From: JBHEKP01 sp041859375
GTDB lineage: Bacteria > Hydrogenedentota > Hydrogenedentia > Hydrogenedentales > CAITNO01
Reading direction: 5' to 3'
Length of the DNA stretch: 39,771 bases
Assembly (NCBI GenBank): GCA_041859375.1
Contig: JBHEKP010000312.1
Location: 1 to 39,771 of the forward strand
Shown here: in pieces, positions 24,719-33,489 of the stretch
How the letters are laid out: each line of letters opens with the position of its first letter
Numbering within the stretch: position 1 is the first letter of the stretch
The notes under the pieces: generated by a model
The model's database searches: none
Told to the model about the DNA's origin: nothing
What the model saw: only the letters and a program-made list of their open reading frames with translations
Translations under genes and position numbers: made by a program

Positions 24719-25789
24719 TTACTCCTGAAGCTCGGCGCGGGGGAATGAGCCGAGCACCTTGAAGTTGCGCGTGTGCTCCGATGCCTCCTCAAGGGTTTCC
24801 CTGACCACCTGGTCTTCGACATGGCCCAGGAAATCAATGAAGAACACATACTCCCAGGCTTTTTGCTGGCTGGGGCGCGACTCGATGCGGGTGAGGTTCA
24901 GGTTGCGGCGGGCGAAGGGAAGCAGCAGGTTGTAGAGCGCGCCGGGCTTGTCCTTCACCCACACCAGAATCGAGGTCTTGTCGTCGCCCGTGCTGCGCAC
25001 AAGCTGCCGTCCAAGCACCACAAACCGGGTGAAATTGTGGGGTGCGTCCTCCACGCGCTCCACAAGCATCTCCAGATTGTAGGTGACCGCGGCGAGGCGG
25101 CTGGCGATGGCGGCCGTGCCCGGCTCCTGGGCGGCGCGGCGCGCGGCCTCGGCGGTGCTGCTGGTCTCGATCAACTCCACGCCGGGCAGGTTGGCCCTTA
25201 GCCAGTTGCGGCACTGGAGCAGGGCGTTGTCCTTCGAGTAGACCCGCCTGATTTCGGACAGGGCGCAGTTTGCCAGCAGGTTCTGGGTGATGTGCATGAG
25301 CACTTCGTTGACGATTTTCAGGTCGGAGATGATGAACCTGTCCAGCGTGTCGCTGACGGAGCCGCCCATGGAGCTTTCGACGGGCACCACGCCGTAGTCA
25401 ATGCGCCCGCGCTCCACCTCGGTGAACACGTCAATAAAGGAGGGCAGCGGAAGGTACTCGGCCCCCTCGCCGAAAACACGCAGCGCGGCCATGTGGCTGA
25501 AGGTGTCGCGCGGGCCGAGGAAGGCCACGCTGGTGGGCTTCTCCAGGGCGCGGATGGCGCTGATGATCTCCCGGTACACCGCCTGGAGGGCCTTGCTGTC
25601 CAGGGGGCCCTGGTTCAGGTCGGAAATTCGGGAGAAGACGGCCTTTTCCCGCTCCGGCACGTAAATGGGCGCGTTGGACTGGCGTTTCAGCTCGCCGATG
25701 GCCTTCGCGGCCATGGCGCGCTCGTTGAGGCATTCCAGTATTTTCGCGTCGAGTCCGTCTATGCGCGCGCGCAGTTCGTCAAGGTTCAC
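24719..25789 (-). CDS. pheA: Bifunctional chorismate mutase / prephenate dehydratase
   Basis: This 356-residue cytosolic enzyme carries out the two steps from chorismate to phenylpyruvate in phenylalanine synthesis. Chorismate mutase is at about 1-85 (LDELRARIDGLDAKIL). The prephenate dehydratase domain is at about 87-265, with the catalytic TRF at 254-256 and PVESSMGG near 136-143. A C-terminal ACT domain is at about 272-350, with ESRP at 303-306, the phenylalanine-binding motif, so feedback inhibition is expected. The start is GTG at 25789, overlapping the helicase stop as GTGA, with AGGAG eight bases upstream. It is the last gene of the run and converges with metX-metW; no terminator is visible in the 19-base gap. 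Confidence 0.97.
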   Translation of the reverse strand: MNLDELRARIDGLDAKILECLNERAMAAKAIGELKRQSNAPIYVPEREKAVFSRISDLNQGPLDSKALQAVYREIISAIRALEKPTSVAFLGPRDTFSHMAALRVFGEGAEYLPLPSFIDVFTEVERGRIDYGVVPVESSMGGSVSDTLDRFIISDLKIVNEVLMHITQNLLANCALSEIRRVYSKDNALLQCRNWLRANLPGVELIETSSTAEAARRAAQEPGTAAIASRLAAVTYNLEMLVERVEDAPHNFTRFVVLGRQLVRSTGDDKTSILVWVKDKPGALYNLLLPFARRNLNLTRIESRPSQQKAWEYVFFIDFLGHVEDQVVRETLEEASEHTRNFKVLGSFPRAELQE

Positions 25790-27924
25790 CGTCGTTTCTC
25801 CTGAAGTATTTCGAGCGGGGCGATACCGATCATAAGCACGGCGGTGCGCCCCGTGTCAAAACGGACCCGCACCCGCATCTTGTCCCCCGCGCCCGCGGTG
25901 GACATCACCGTGCCGCTGCCAAAGCCGGCATGGCGCACCCGCGTGCCCGTTTTGTAGCCGGAAGCGGGCGTTGCGGGGGCGGAAACTTCGCCGGTTTTGG
26001 GCCGTTTCGGCCCCGCCTTCGGCCTGTTGATCCAATCCAGATTCTCCAGTCCCGTCTCAGTGACGAAGCGGGAGAGCTCGCGGCGGTCGTCGGTGCGCCC
26101 GTAGATCATGCGCGACTGCGCCGCGCAAAGGGTCAGCGTTTCGCGGGCGCGGGTCATGGCCACATAACAGAGCCGCCGCTCCTCCTCAAGATCCCTCCCG
26201 GACTCGTCGTCGTACACAAAGGGGAAGAGCCCCTCCTCCAGTCCCGCAATGTAGACATGGCGGAATTCCAGGCCCTTGGCGGCGTGGCAGGTCATGAGCG
26301 TCGCCGCCGGCTCCGTGCTGTCCCAGTTGTCCACGTCCCCCGCCAGCGAGAGGTTGTTCAGGAATTCCTGGAGACCCGTGCCCGCGTCCCTGTCGTGCTC
26401 CCGGCAGGCCACCACGAATTCATCCACCACCTCGATGCGCGCCCGGAAGTCCTTCTCGTCGTTCTGGCGCACAAATTCTCGGTAGTCAATGCGCTCCAGC
26501 AGCGACTCCACCACCGCGGCGAGCGGCTCGGTGCGCGCCTCGACGGTCAGGTCGTCCACCAGCGCCACAAAGGCGGCGGCGGACTGGCGGGCCCGCGCGG
26601 AAAGGGTCTCGTCGGTCTCGATCTGGCGGAGCACCTCCAGCAGGGCCATGCCCCGCGCCGCCGCGTACTCCTCTATGCGGTCCCGGGTCACCCCGCCGAT
26701 GCCGCGCGGCGGCACGTTGATTGCGCGCCGGAGCGCCTCGTCATCGCGGGGGTTCGCCAGCAGCCGCAGGTAGGCGAGAATGTCCTTCACCTCCTTCCGG
26801 CTGTAAAAGCGGATCCCGCCCACCACCACATAGTTGATTTTGGCCCGGCGGAATGCTTCCTCCAGCAGGCGCGACTGGCCGTTGGTCCGGTAGAGCACGG
26901 CGGTGTGATGCGGTTCCAGCCCGCGCCCCACCATGTCCCCCACGATGAACCTCGCCTCGTCCTCGCCGTCCTCCGCGAGGTAGTGCCGCACGGGGGCACC
27001 CTCGTTCCTGCTGGTCCACAGCTTCTTTCCCAGCCGGTTCACATTGTTGGCGACCACCCTGTTGGCCGCCTCAAGGATGGGCGCCGTGCTGCGGTAGTTC
27101 TGCTCCAGCCTGAACACCCCCGCGCTGGGAAAATCCTTTGCAAAGTCCAGGATGTTGTTGATGTCCGCGCCGCGCCAGGAGTAGATGCTCTGGTCCTCGT
27201 CACCAACGGCGAAGATGTTCCCGTGCGCCTCGCCCAGGCTCCGGGCGATGAGGTACTGCGCGCGGTTTGTGTCCTGGTATTCGTCAATCAGGATGAAGCG
27301 GTACCGCTGCTGGTACCGGGCCAGGGTCTCGGGATCGTTCTGGAAAAGCTTCACCAGCAGCACCAGCAGATCGTCAAAATCCAGGGTGGACGCGGCCTCC
27401 AGTGACTCGTGGTAGCGCCTCCAGAGGTGCCGGTAGGACTGTTCCGCCGGATAGTCCGGTTTCCCCCCCCAGTCGGGCTCCTCCACATTCTGCTTGAGCC
27501 GGCTGATCCAGGACAGGGCCGCGCGGGGGGAAACCTGCTCGTGCCCCGCAGGCAGTTCCTTCACCAGCCGCTTCATCAGCGAAAGCTGGTCGGTGTCGTC
27601 GAAGATGGTGAAATTCTTGGACCGGCCCAGCCGGTCCATCTCGCGGCGGAGCACATAATTGCCGAAGGAGTGGAAGGTGCCCAGGAAGGAGGAAAGCCGG
27701 TCCAAATCCAGTCTTTGGGCAAGGCGCTCCCGCATCTCGGCGGCGGCCTTGTTGGTGAAGGTGAGCGCAAGCAGGTGGCGCGGGTCTATGCCGCGCTCCT
27801 CCACAAGCCAAGCCATGCGCTCGATGATCACGCGCGTCTTGCCGCTTCCCGCGCCCGCCAGCACCAGCGCCGGGCCGTCGGCGGCCTCCACGGCGGCACG
27901 CTGCGCCTCGTTTAACACAACCAT
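25786..27924 (-). CDS. pcrA: UvrD/PcrA-type DNA helicase
   Basis: The 712-residue superfamily 1A 3'-5' helicase works in repair and replication-transcription conflict. Visible motifs: AGAGSGKT at 23-30 (motif I), TFTNKAAAEMRERL (Ia), DEYQDTN at 214-220 (II), GDEDQSIYSWRGA (III), EQNYRS (IV) and THE-like MTCHAAKGLE (V). The C-terminal part (KTGTRVRHAGFGSGTV, then VRVRFDTG) is the Tudor-like domain by which PcrA/UvrD contacts RNA polymerase. Start: ATG at 27924, where family similarity begins (MVVLNEAQ); a TTG at 27960 would overlap pyrE and lacks support. A run of eight G on the coding strand (27473-27480) encodes part of DWGGK and is intact. Confidence 0.95.
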   Translation of the reverse strand: MVVLNEAQRAAVEAADGPALVLAGAGSGKTRVIIERMAWLVEERGIDPRHLLALTFTNKAAAEMRERLAQRLDLDRLSSFLGTFHSFGNYVLRREMDRLGRSKNFTIFDDTDQLSLMKRLVKELPAGHEQVSPRAALSWISRLKQNVEEPDWGGKPDYPAEQSYRHLWRRYHESLEAASTLDFDDLLVLLVKLFQNDPETLARYQQRYRFILIDEYQDTNRAQYLIARSLGEAHGNIFAVGDEDQSIYSWRGADINNILDFAKDFPSAGVFRLEQNYRSTAPILEAANRVVANNVNRLGKKLWTSRNEGAPVRHYLAEDGEDEARFIVGDMVGRGLEPHHTAVLYRTNGQSRLLEEAFRRAKINYVVVGGIRFYSRKEVKDILAYLRLLANPRDDEALRRAINVPPRGIGGVTRDRIEEYAAARGMALLEVLRQIETDETLSARARQSAAAFVALVDDLTVEARTEPLAAVVESLLERIDYREFVRQNDEKDFRARIEVVDEFVVACREHDRDAGTGLQEFLNNLSLAGDVDNWDSTEPAATLMTCHAAKGLEFRHVYIAGLEEGLFPFVYDDESGRDLEEERRLCYVAMTRARETLTLCAAQSRMIYGRTDDRRELSRFVTETGLENLDWINRPKAGPKRPKTGEVSAPATPASGYKTGTRVRHAGFGSGTVMSTAGAGDKMRVRVRFDTGRTAVLMIGIAPLEILQEKRR

Positions 27925-27949
27925 GATGGGCAATCCCGCCGGTTTGGGT

Positions 27950-28525
27950 TCAAAGCACAATGTCGTCGGGTTCGACCGGCGGCGTCGCCCTCAGATCATC
28001 CGGAAGGGCGTCGGGGGGGAAACTCTGCATGGCCAGTTCCGCGAGGGGACGGTAGGGACAGTCAAAGGAGGCCTCGCCGCCGCTGCGGTCTATCAGCACG
28101 GAAACACCGGCCACCACCGCGCCGCGCGCGCGCAGGTGGTCTATGGTTTTTTTCACAGAACCACCCGTGGTGACAATGTCCTCCACCACCAGCACGCGCG
28201 CGCCCGGCCTGACGCTGAAGCCGCGCTTCACCGCCATGCCCCCCTCCCCGTCCTTTTCCGAGTAGGCTGCGCGGCAGCCAAGATGGCGCGCGGTGGCATA
28301 GGCCAGAATGATGCCTCCCGTGGCGGGGCCAACCACCAGATCAATCTGATCGCCTCGGAACTTGTCCGCCATGGCGGCGCAAAGCCTCTCGATATGCTCC
28401 GGATACTGGAGCACCCGCGCTGCCTGGAGAAACTGCCTGCCGTGGCGGCCGCTGGTGTAAACGAAATGGCCCTCCAGCAGCGCACCGGCGTCCCGGAAAA
28501 CCTGAATCACTTCCTGCGGGTTCAT
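27950..28525 (-). CDS. pyrE: Orotate phosphoribosyltransferase
   Basis: This 191-residue cytosolic enzyme converts orotate and PRPP to orotidine 5'-phosphate. The PRPP motif VLVVEDIVTTGGSV at 111-124 is complete, GPATGGI at 66-72 is the substrate loop and YSEKDG at 88-93 the flexible catalytic lysine loop. GGAGG lies ten bases upstream of the ATG within the end of pyrF, and the two genes overlap as ATGA. The length is like that of the longer bacterial forms. It sits in a pyrK-pyrD-pyrF-pyrE order, so the last three pyrimidine steps are encoded together; pyrB, pyrC and carAB are not in the window. Confidence 0.97.
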   Translation of the reverse strand: MNPQEVIQVFRDAGALLEGHFVYTSGRHGRQFLQAARVLQYPEHIERLCAAMADKFRGDQIDLVVGPATGGIILAYATARHLGCRAAYSEKDGEGGMAVKRGFSVRPGARVLVVEDIVTTGGSVKKTIDHLRARGAVVAGVSVLIDRSGGEASFDCPYRPLAELAMQSFPPDALPDDLRATPPVEPDDIVL

Positions 28526-29211
28526 GCGTTCAATTCCTCCAGTACCAGGTCAACCGCCTGCGCGGGGTTTGCGTGCCTGAGAATCGGACGGCCCACCACC
28601 ACCATGGTGGCGCCCGCCCGGGCCGCCTCAGCCGGGGTCATGATGCGCTCCTGATCATCCGCGCCCGCCCAGGCGGGGCGGATGCCCGGCGTAACTATCA
28701 GCGGTTCGGGGCCCACCGCGGCGCGCACCAGTTCAATTTCCAGCGGGGAGCAGACAACGCCGTGCGCGCCCGAATCCACCGCCATGCGCGCCCACCGTGG
28801 CACGGTCTGGGCGGCGGTTTCGGGCACCCCGATTTCATCGCGCAGCGAGGCGTCGTTCATGCTGGTGAGCACGGTCACGGCGAGAAGGCGCGTGTGGCTG
28901 CCCTCCACGGCCTTCCGGGCCGCCTCCACCATCCTGCGGCCGCCCGACGCGTGCAGGGTCATGAGGCCCACGCCCAAATCGGCGCCCGCCGCCGCGGCCT
29001 TCGCCACCGTGTTGGGAATGTCGTGATATTTCAGGTCAAGCATGACCTGTTTGCCCTGCGACAACACGTCCCGGACAATGTCCGGACCACAGCGGGTAAA
29101 CAACTGCGAGCCAATCTTAAACCAGCGGCACCTTCCGCAGGACGCCACGATGTCCAGCGCCTCCTCACGTGAATCCACGTCAAGCACCACAATAAGGTCT
29201 GTTTTTTTCAT
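28522..29211 (-). CDS. pyrF: Orotidine 5'-phosphate decarboxylase
   Basis: The 229-residue TIM-barrel enzyme makes UMP from orotidine 5'-phosphate. The signature DLKYHDIPNT at 59-68 contains the Lys-Asp catalytic array (K61, D64), LIVVLDVDS opens the barrel and TPGIRP and VVGRPI near the end bind phosphate. Start: ATG at 29211 with GAAGGA nine bases upstream; an upstream ATG at 29286 has no ribosome site and adds a Cys/Gly-rich stretch unlike the family. The 91 bases before it (after pyrD) hold a hairpin and a weak extended -10, so an internal promoter is possible. Confidence 0.96.
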   Translation of the reverse strand: MKKTDLIVVLDVDSREEALDIVASCGRCRWFKIGSQLFTRCGPDIVRDVLSQGKQVMLDLKYHDIPNTVAKAAAAGADLGVGLMTLHASGGRRMVEAARKAVEGSHTRLLAVTVLTSMNDASLRDEIGVPETAAQTVPRWARMAVDSGAHGVVCSPLEIELVRAAVGPEPLIVTPGIRPAWAGADDQERIMTPAEAARAGATMVVVGRPILRHANPAQAVDLVLEELNA

Positions 29212-29239
29212 GTATGCGATTCCTTCAGCATGCCTGCGC

Positions 29240-29283
29240 GGACAACCACCCCCGACATTGGTGGGTAGTCCCCTATTGTGACA
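29240..29283 (-). promoter_or_regulatory. Possible internal promoter and leader hairpin before pyrF
   Basis: On the minus strand TGTCACAAT (29283-29275) resembles an extended -10 with four of six matches. It is followed three bases later by a stem: GGAC/GTCC plus CCACC/GGTGG with an internal irregularity and a nine-base loop (29271-29240). A run of eight G lies just upstream. The evidence is weak and pattern-based. Confidence 0.25.
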
Positions 29284-29302
29284 CATTCAAGGGGGGGGAT
29301 GG

Positions 29303-30235
29303 CTAGTCTATGCGCATGCCTCCGGCCAGTTGCCGGATGTTTTCCACGCCGTGGCGCGCGCAGTAGTCCCGCAACCCCTCCACCACGCGCAGGGCCGTGT
29401 CGGGACGCCGGAACGAGGCGCAGCCCACGGCCACGGCGGTTGCGCCGGCCAGAATGAACTGCATGGCGTCGGAAGCGTCGCAGATGCCGCCCATACCGAT
29501 GATGGGAATTTTCACCGCCTTGGCGGCGTCCCACACCATTTTCACCGCCACGGGGCGGATTGCCGGGCCGCTCAGGCCGCCGACGATGTTGTTCAGGATG
29601 GGCCGCCGCGTCTCGGGGTTGATGCCCATGCCCAGCAGGGTGTTGATCAGGGACAGCGCGTCCGCGCCCGCCTCCTCGGCGGCCAGCGCGGGTTCGGTGA
29701 TGTCCATCACGTTGGGTGAAAGCTTGATGAACACGGGCAGTTTGGTGGCGGCCTTGACGGCGCGGGTGTATTCCATCACCCTTTCCGGGGACTGGGCCAC
29801 GAGTTTGCAGCCCCGGCCGCCCCGCGCGTCGTGCACGTTCGGGCAGGACAGGTTGGCCTCGATGGCGTCGGCCCCGCCCTCGCGCTCCAGCCGCTCCGCC
29901 AGTTGGGCGTACTCGTCCGGGGTGTACCCGTAGATGTTGCCGATGATGGTGCAGCCCTTCCCCCGCAGAAAGGGCAGCTTGTCGCGCAGGTAGGCGTCAA
30001 TGCCCACATTCTGCAGGCCGATGGCGTTGAGCATGCCCGCGGGCGTCTCCACCAGCCGGGGCGGCTTGTTGCCCGCGCGCGGGCTGAGTGAAATGCTTTT
30101 TATGGTGACCGCGCCCAGCGCCGCCACGTCAAGGTAACGGTCGTATTCCTGGCCGTAGCCGAAGGTGCCCGAACCCACGGTGACAGGGTTCTTCATCACC
30201 AGTCCGCCGACATTCACCTCAAGGTTGACGTTCAT
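29303..30235 (-). CDS. pyrD: Dihydroorotate dehydrogenase B, catalytic subunit
   Basis: The 310-residue FMN-binding TIM barrel oxidises dihydroorotate to orotate. ANLSCPNV at 127-134 carries the catalytic base C131, which marks class 1 enzymes (class 2 use Ser). VTVGSGTFGYG at 18-28, KSISLSPRAGNKPPR and NAIGLQN follow the family. IIGMGGI and the AVAVGCASF stretch bind the FMN phosphate. Pairing with pyrK, 19 bases upstream, shows the NAD-linked 1B type. Start: ATG at 30235, at the beginning of family similarity; the ORF extends to 30334 inside pyrK without support. The Shine-Dalgarno site is weak. Confidence 0.97.
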   Translation of the reverse strand: MNVNLEVNVGGLVMKNPVTVGSGTFGYGQEYDRYLDVAALGAVTIKSISLSPRAGNKPPRLVETPAGMLNAIGLQNVGIDAYLRDKLPFLRGKGCTIIGNIYGYTPDEYAQLAERLEREGGADAIEANLSCPNVHDARGGRGCKLVAQSPERVMEYTRAVKAATKLPVFIKLSPNVMDITEPALAAEEAGADALSLINTLLGMGINPETRRPILNNIVGGLSGPAIRPVAVKMVWDAAKAVKIPIIGMGGICDASDAMQFILAGATAVAVGCASFRRPDTALRVVEGLRDYCARHGVENIRQLAGGMRID

Positions 30236-30254
30236 GGATGTTGTCCGATTCTTT

Positions 30255-31046
30255 TCAGTAGGATGACCAGTTGATGATTGTCGAGTCGAAGACCGGCCCG
30301 TCGGAGCACACCCGGACCATCCGCTCCGCCTCAATCTCCACGTTCGCCTCCACCACGCAGCCCATGCACACGCCGTCGCCGCAGGCCATCACCGCCTCCA
30401 GCGAGGCGTAGCACCGCGCGCCGGTTTCGGCGCAGACCCCGTGCACCGCGCGCATCATGGGCATCGGCCCGCAGCAGTACACCACGGTTCCCGGCCCGGG
30501 CGAGAGTTCCCTGAGCGCGTCGGAGGCAAAGCCCTTCCGTCCGGCGGAACCGTCGTCCGTGGCCAGGGACACACGGCAGCCCATTTGGCGGAATTCCCTC
30601 TCGCAAAGCAGCATGCGCTCATTGCGCGCCGCCAGCACTATTTCGGGGGTGCGGCCCGTTTTTTGGATGAGCGCCTCGGCCAGCGCCGGAAAGGGCGCCA
30701 CGCCGATGCCTCCCGCCACGCAGATGTGCCGCTCGGCGGCTGCCTCCACCGGAAAAGGCTTTCCCAGCGGCCCCTGTATGTTCACCGTGCCCCCCGCGGG
30801 CAGCGACGACAGGAGCCGCGTGCCCTCGCCCTCCACCTTGTACAGGATGGAGAAACCGTCGGCGAAAAGCCGCTCGATGGACATGGGCCGCCTGAGGAAG
30901 GGATGCAGGCCGGGCCGCACCTCCACCATGCAGAACTGGCCCGGCAGCGCCTCCGCGGTGATTTCGGGACAGCGCACCGCAAGCCGGTAATGGCCCCGGG
31001 CCACCTCCTGGTGCGCGGTTATCTCACAGTCGAGCACGTGCGGCAT
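30255..31046 (-). CDS. pyrK: Dihydroorotate dehydrogenase B, electron-transfer subunit
   Basis: The 263-residue FAD/iron-sulfur protein passes electrons from PyrD to NAD. RRPMSI at 52-57 binds FAD, VAGGIGVAPFPALAE near 110-124 is the nucleotide-binding loop, and YCCGPMPMM at 190-198 follows. C222, C227, C230 and C247 (ACGDGVCMGC, then RVCSDGPVF) ligate the 2Fe-2S cluster. AGGA lies nine bases before the ATG, inside the end of disA, and the gap to disA is three bases. Length and motif order are standard. Confidence 0.97.
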   Translation of the reverse strand: MPHVLDCEITAHQEVARGHYRLAVRCPEITAEALPGQFCMVEVRPGLHPFLRRPMSIERLFADGFSILYKVEGEGTRLLSSLPAGGTVNIQGPLGKPFPVEAAAERHICVAGGIGVAPFPALAEALIQKTGRTPEIVLAARNERMLLCEREFRQMGCRVSLATDDGSAGRKGFASDALRELSPGPGTVVYCCGPMPMMRAVHGVCAETGARCYASLEAVMACGDGVCMGCVVEANVEIEAERMVRVCSDGPVFDSTIINWSSY

Positions 31047-31049
31047 CGT

Positions 31050-32123
31050 TTATTTCCTGTTGTCCATGTTGATTTGGTTGCGCAGCATTTCCAGGCCCGT
31101 GCGCAGTCGCTCGGCCATGGCCTCGCCCACGCCGTCCACCTCGAACAGCTCGTCCTTGGTGGCGCGCAGGATGCCCGACAGGCCGCCGAAGCGCTCGATG
31201 AGGTTGCGGATGATGGTGTCTGAGAAGCGCGCGCCCAGCATGTTGAGCACCCGGTGACCCCGGGGCGCGAGATAGTCCACGGCGCGCACGTTGTTCCCGT
31301 ATCCCAGCGCCTGGCTGACATAGCCCATCTGGAGCAGCTCGTCGTCGGTGCACTGGCGCAGCCGCTCCATCACGGTCTTCTCGTTGCGCTCGCGCAGGTA
31401 GTCGCGCAGGACGAGGGCTGCCTCCTCGAAGGGCTTGCGCAGCTCGTTCACCTGGAGCGTGAGCAGGCGCCCCTCGCCGCCGAGCTCCTCGATGGCGGGG
31501 ATCACCTCGCGCCGGTAAATGCGGTCGGCCATTTCGCGGCGCTGCATCACCCTGCAAACGTCGGGCAGGGTGACCCAGTCGCCCAGCTCGCGCAGGGTCA
31601 GGTCCTTCATGGTCTGCTCCAGCGCGCTGATGTATTTTTCCAGGGTCTGGATGCCCTGCATGGCCTTGTTCATCTGCGCCTGCACGTTGCGCAGCGGGTG
31701 CTTGTTCCCGTGGCAGAACACGGTCACGCTGGCGCGGCGCTGCGACACGGTCACCACGACGCACTTGGCCTGCGCGGACAGGCGCTGGGACACCCGGTGG
31801 CGGGTGCCCGTCTCGCTGGAGGGTATGCGCGTGGCCGGCTTGAGGAAGCGGTTCGCGTAACGGATGCGGGTGCCTTTTTCGTCCAGGATGATGGCGCCGT
31901 CCATTTTGCTCAGCTCGTAAAGCAGCTGCGGCGTCGTTTCCGTGTTCAGTTCCACGCCGCCCTCTGACAGCCGCGAGAGCCGGTTCACGTCGCCGAAGCA
32001 GAGCACCGCCCCGGTCCCCGCCTGGAGAATCATCGAAATGGCCTCGCGTATGGGCGTGCCGGGGGCCACCATGCGTATCGCGTCGTGAAGGGCGTCCGCC
32101 TCGCTCAGCACCTTTTTGGGCAT
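31050..32123 (-). CDS. disA: DNA integrity scanning diadenylate cyclase DisA
   Basis: The 357-residue protein makes cyclic di-AMP from two ATP and scans DNA branch points. The cyclase domain (1-140) has DGA at 75-77 within MDGAIILD and RHR at 108-110 in GTRHR, the two active-site motifs, both intact. A helical spine follows, and a helix-hairpin-helix DNA-binding domain ends the protein (FGGLSGIL, VDGVGEAMAERL). Start: ATG at 32123 with GGAGG six bases upstream; the frame runs back to 32240 inside radA without meaning. It follows radA at a one-base gap. Radiation-sensitivity protein A and DisA neighbour each other in Bacillus too, and RadA is known to interact with DisA there. Confidence 0.97.
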   Translation of the reverse strand: MPKKVLSEADALHDAIRMVAPGTPIREAISMILQAGTGAVLCFGDVNRLSRLSEGGVELNTETTPQLLYELSKMDGAIILDEKGTRIRYANRFLKPATRIPSSETGTRHRVSQRLSAQAKCVVVTVSQRRASVTVFCHGNKHPLRNVQAQMNKAMQGIQTLEKYISALEQTMKDLTLRELGDWVTLPDVCRVMQRREMADRIYRREVIPAIEELGGEGRLLTLQVNELRKPFEEAALVLRDYLRERNEKTVMERLRQCTDDELLQMGYVSQALGYGNNVRAVDYLAPRGHRVLNMLGARFSDTIIRNLIERFGGLSGILRATKDELFEVDGVGEAMAERLRTGLEMLRNQINMDNRK

Positions 32124-32124
32124 G

Positions 32125-33489
32125 TCAATCCTCCAATCCAAGCCGAATCGCCTCGGACAGGCGCGCCACCGGCCGGGGTCGGACCCCGTCCGGCGCGTCC
32201 GCATGGCCGCCGCGCGGAACAACACATTCCACAAAACCAAACTTCGCCGCCTCGGACAGCCGCCTGGGGGCGCCGTCTACGGCGCGGACCTCGCCCGCCA
32301 GCCCCACCTCGCCAAAGGCCGCCAAACCGCCGCGCACGGGGCGCTCCAGGCAGCTTGACGCCAGCGCGAGCGCCACCGCCAGGTCGGCGGCGGGCTCGTC
32401 GAGCCGCACGCCGCCCGCCACGTTCACAAACACGTCCCTGTCGGAAATCCGCAAACCGCAGCGTTTTTCCAGCACCGCCAGCAGCAGCGACACCCGGCCG
32501 GGGTTCACCCCCGTCACCGTGCGCTTCGGTGAGCCCGCGTGGGGCTCGCCCACCAGCGCCTGCACCTCCACCAGCAGTGGCCGCGTGCCCTCCATGGCGG
32601 GAATGACCACGGAACCGCTCACCCCGTCGGGCCGTTCGCCCAGGAACAACGCGCTGGGGTTGGGCACCTCGTGAAGGCCGGTGTCCCGCATTTCAAACAC
32701 GCCAATCTCGTTGGTCGAGCCGAAGCGGTTTTTCACCGCCCTCAGAATGCGGAGCGACTGGCGGCCCTCGCCCTCAAAGTATAAAACAGTGTCCACCAGG
32801 TGTTCCAAAAGCCGCGGCCCCGCGATGGCCCCGTCCTTGGTCACATGGCCCACGAGCATCACCGGAAGGTTCCGGCTCTTTGCCAGGCGCATGAATTCCC
32901 CCGCGCATTCGCGGACCTGGCCCATGCTGCCGGGCACCGCCGCAAGCTGCGACGAGTACACCGACTGGATGGAGTCCACCACCGCCAAATCGTAGCCCCC
33001 CTTCTCCGCCTGCGCCGTCACCGCCGAAACCAGCGTCTCGGTGTACAGGAAAAGCCGGTCATGCAGCGCGCCGAGCCGGTCCGCGCGCAACCGCGCCTGG
33101 CTGAAGGACTCCTCGCCGCTCACATAGAGCACGCGCCCCTTCGAGCGGGCCGCATGGTGGGATATCTGGAGCATCAGCGTGGATTTGCCGATGCCGGGAT
33201 CACCGCCCACCAGCGTGAGCGACCCCGGCACAATTCCGCCGCCCATGACCCTGTCAAACTCGCCCAAACCGGAGGAAAACCGCTCGGGCGGCCGCACTGA
33301 CACATCCGTCACCGGACGCGGCGCCGCCGCGTCCGCCGTAAGCGGCGGGCGCACATGCTCCCCCTGCTCCGGCACAAGCTCCTCGGTGAGGGTGTTCCAT
33401 GAGCCGCACTCGGCGCATTTTCCCATCCAGCGGGGATGAACCACACCGCATTCCTCGCATACAAAGCGGGATTTCAGGCCCTTGGTCAT
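32125..33489 (-). CDS. radA: DNA repair protein RadA (Sms)
   Basis: The 454-residue RecA-like ATPase acts in branch migration during recombination. It has a zinc finger (C11, C14, C25, C28), Walker A GGDPGIGKST at 95-104, the RadA-specific KNRFG at 253-257 and a C-terminal Lon-protease-like domain (about 290-450; VFVNVAGGVRLDEPAADLAVALAL region without protease function). The length is standard. Its ATG overlaps the stop of the preceding phosphodiester glycosidase gene as ATGA, with GGAG about 11 bases upstream. Confidence 0.97.
   Translation of the reverse strand: MTKGLKSRFVCEECGVVHPRWMGKCAECGSWNTLTEELVPEQGEHVRPPLTADAAAPRPVTDVSVRPPERFSSGLGEFDRVMGGGIVPGSLTLVGGDPGIGKSTLMLQISHHAARSKGRVLYVSGEESFSQARLRADRLGALHDRLFLYTETLVSAVTAQAEKGGYDLAVVDSIQSVYSSQLAAVPGSMGQVRECAGEFMRLAKSRNLPVMLVGHVTKDGAIAGPRLLEHLVDTVLYFEGEGRQSLRILRAVKNRFGSTNEIGVFEMRDTGLHEVPNPSALFLGERPDGVSGSVVIPAMEGTRPLLVEVQALVGEPHAGSPKRTVTGVNPGRVSLLLAVLEKRCGLRISDRDVFVNVAGGVRLDEPAADLAVALALASSCLERPVRGGLAAFGEVGLAGEVRAVDGAPRRLSEAAKFGFVECVVPRGGHADAPDGVRPRPVARLSEAIRLGLED

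Noticed and set aside
27473..27480. Eight-base homopolymer inside pcrA as a phase-variation tract
   Set aside because: It codes for conserved residues in frame, and housekeeping helicases are not known to be phase variable. It is at most a sequencing-error hotspot.
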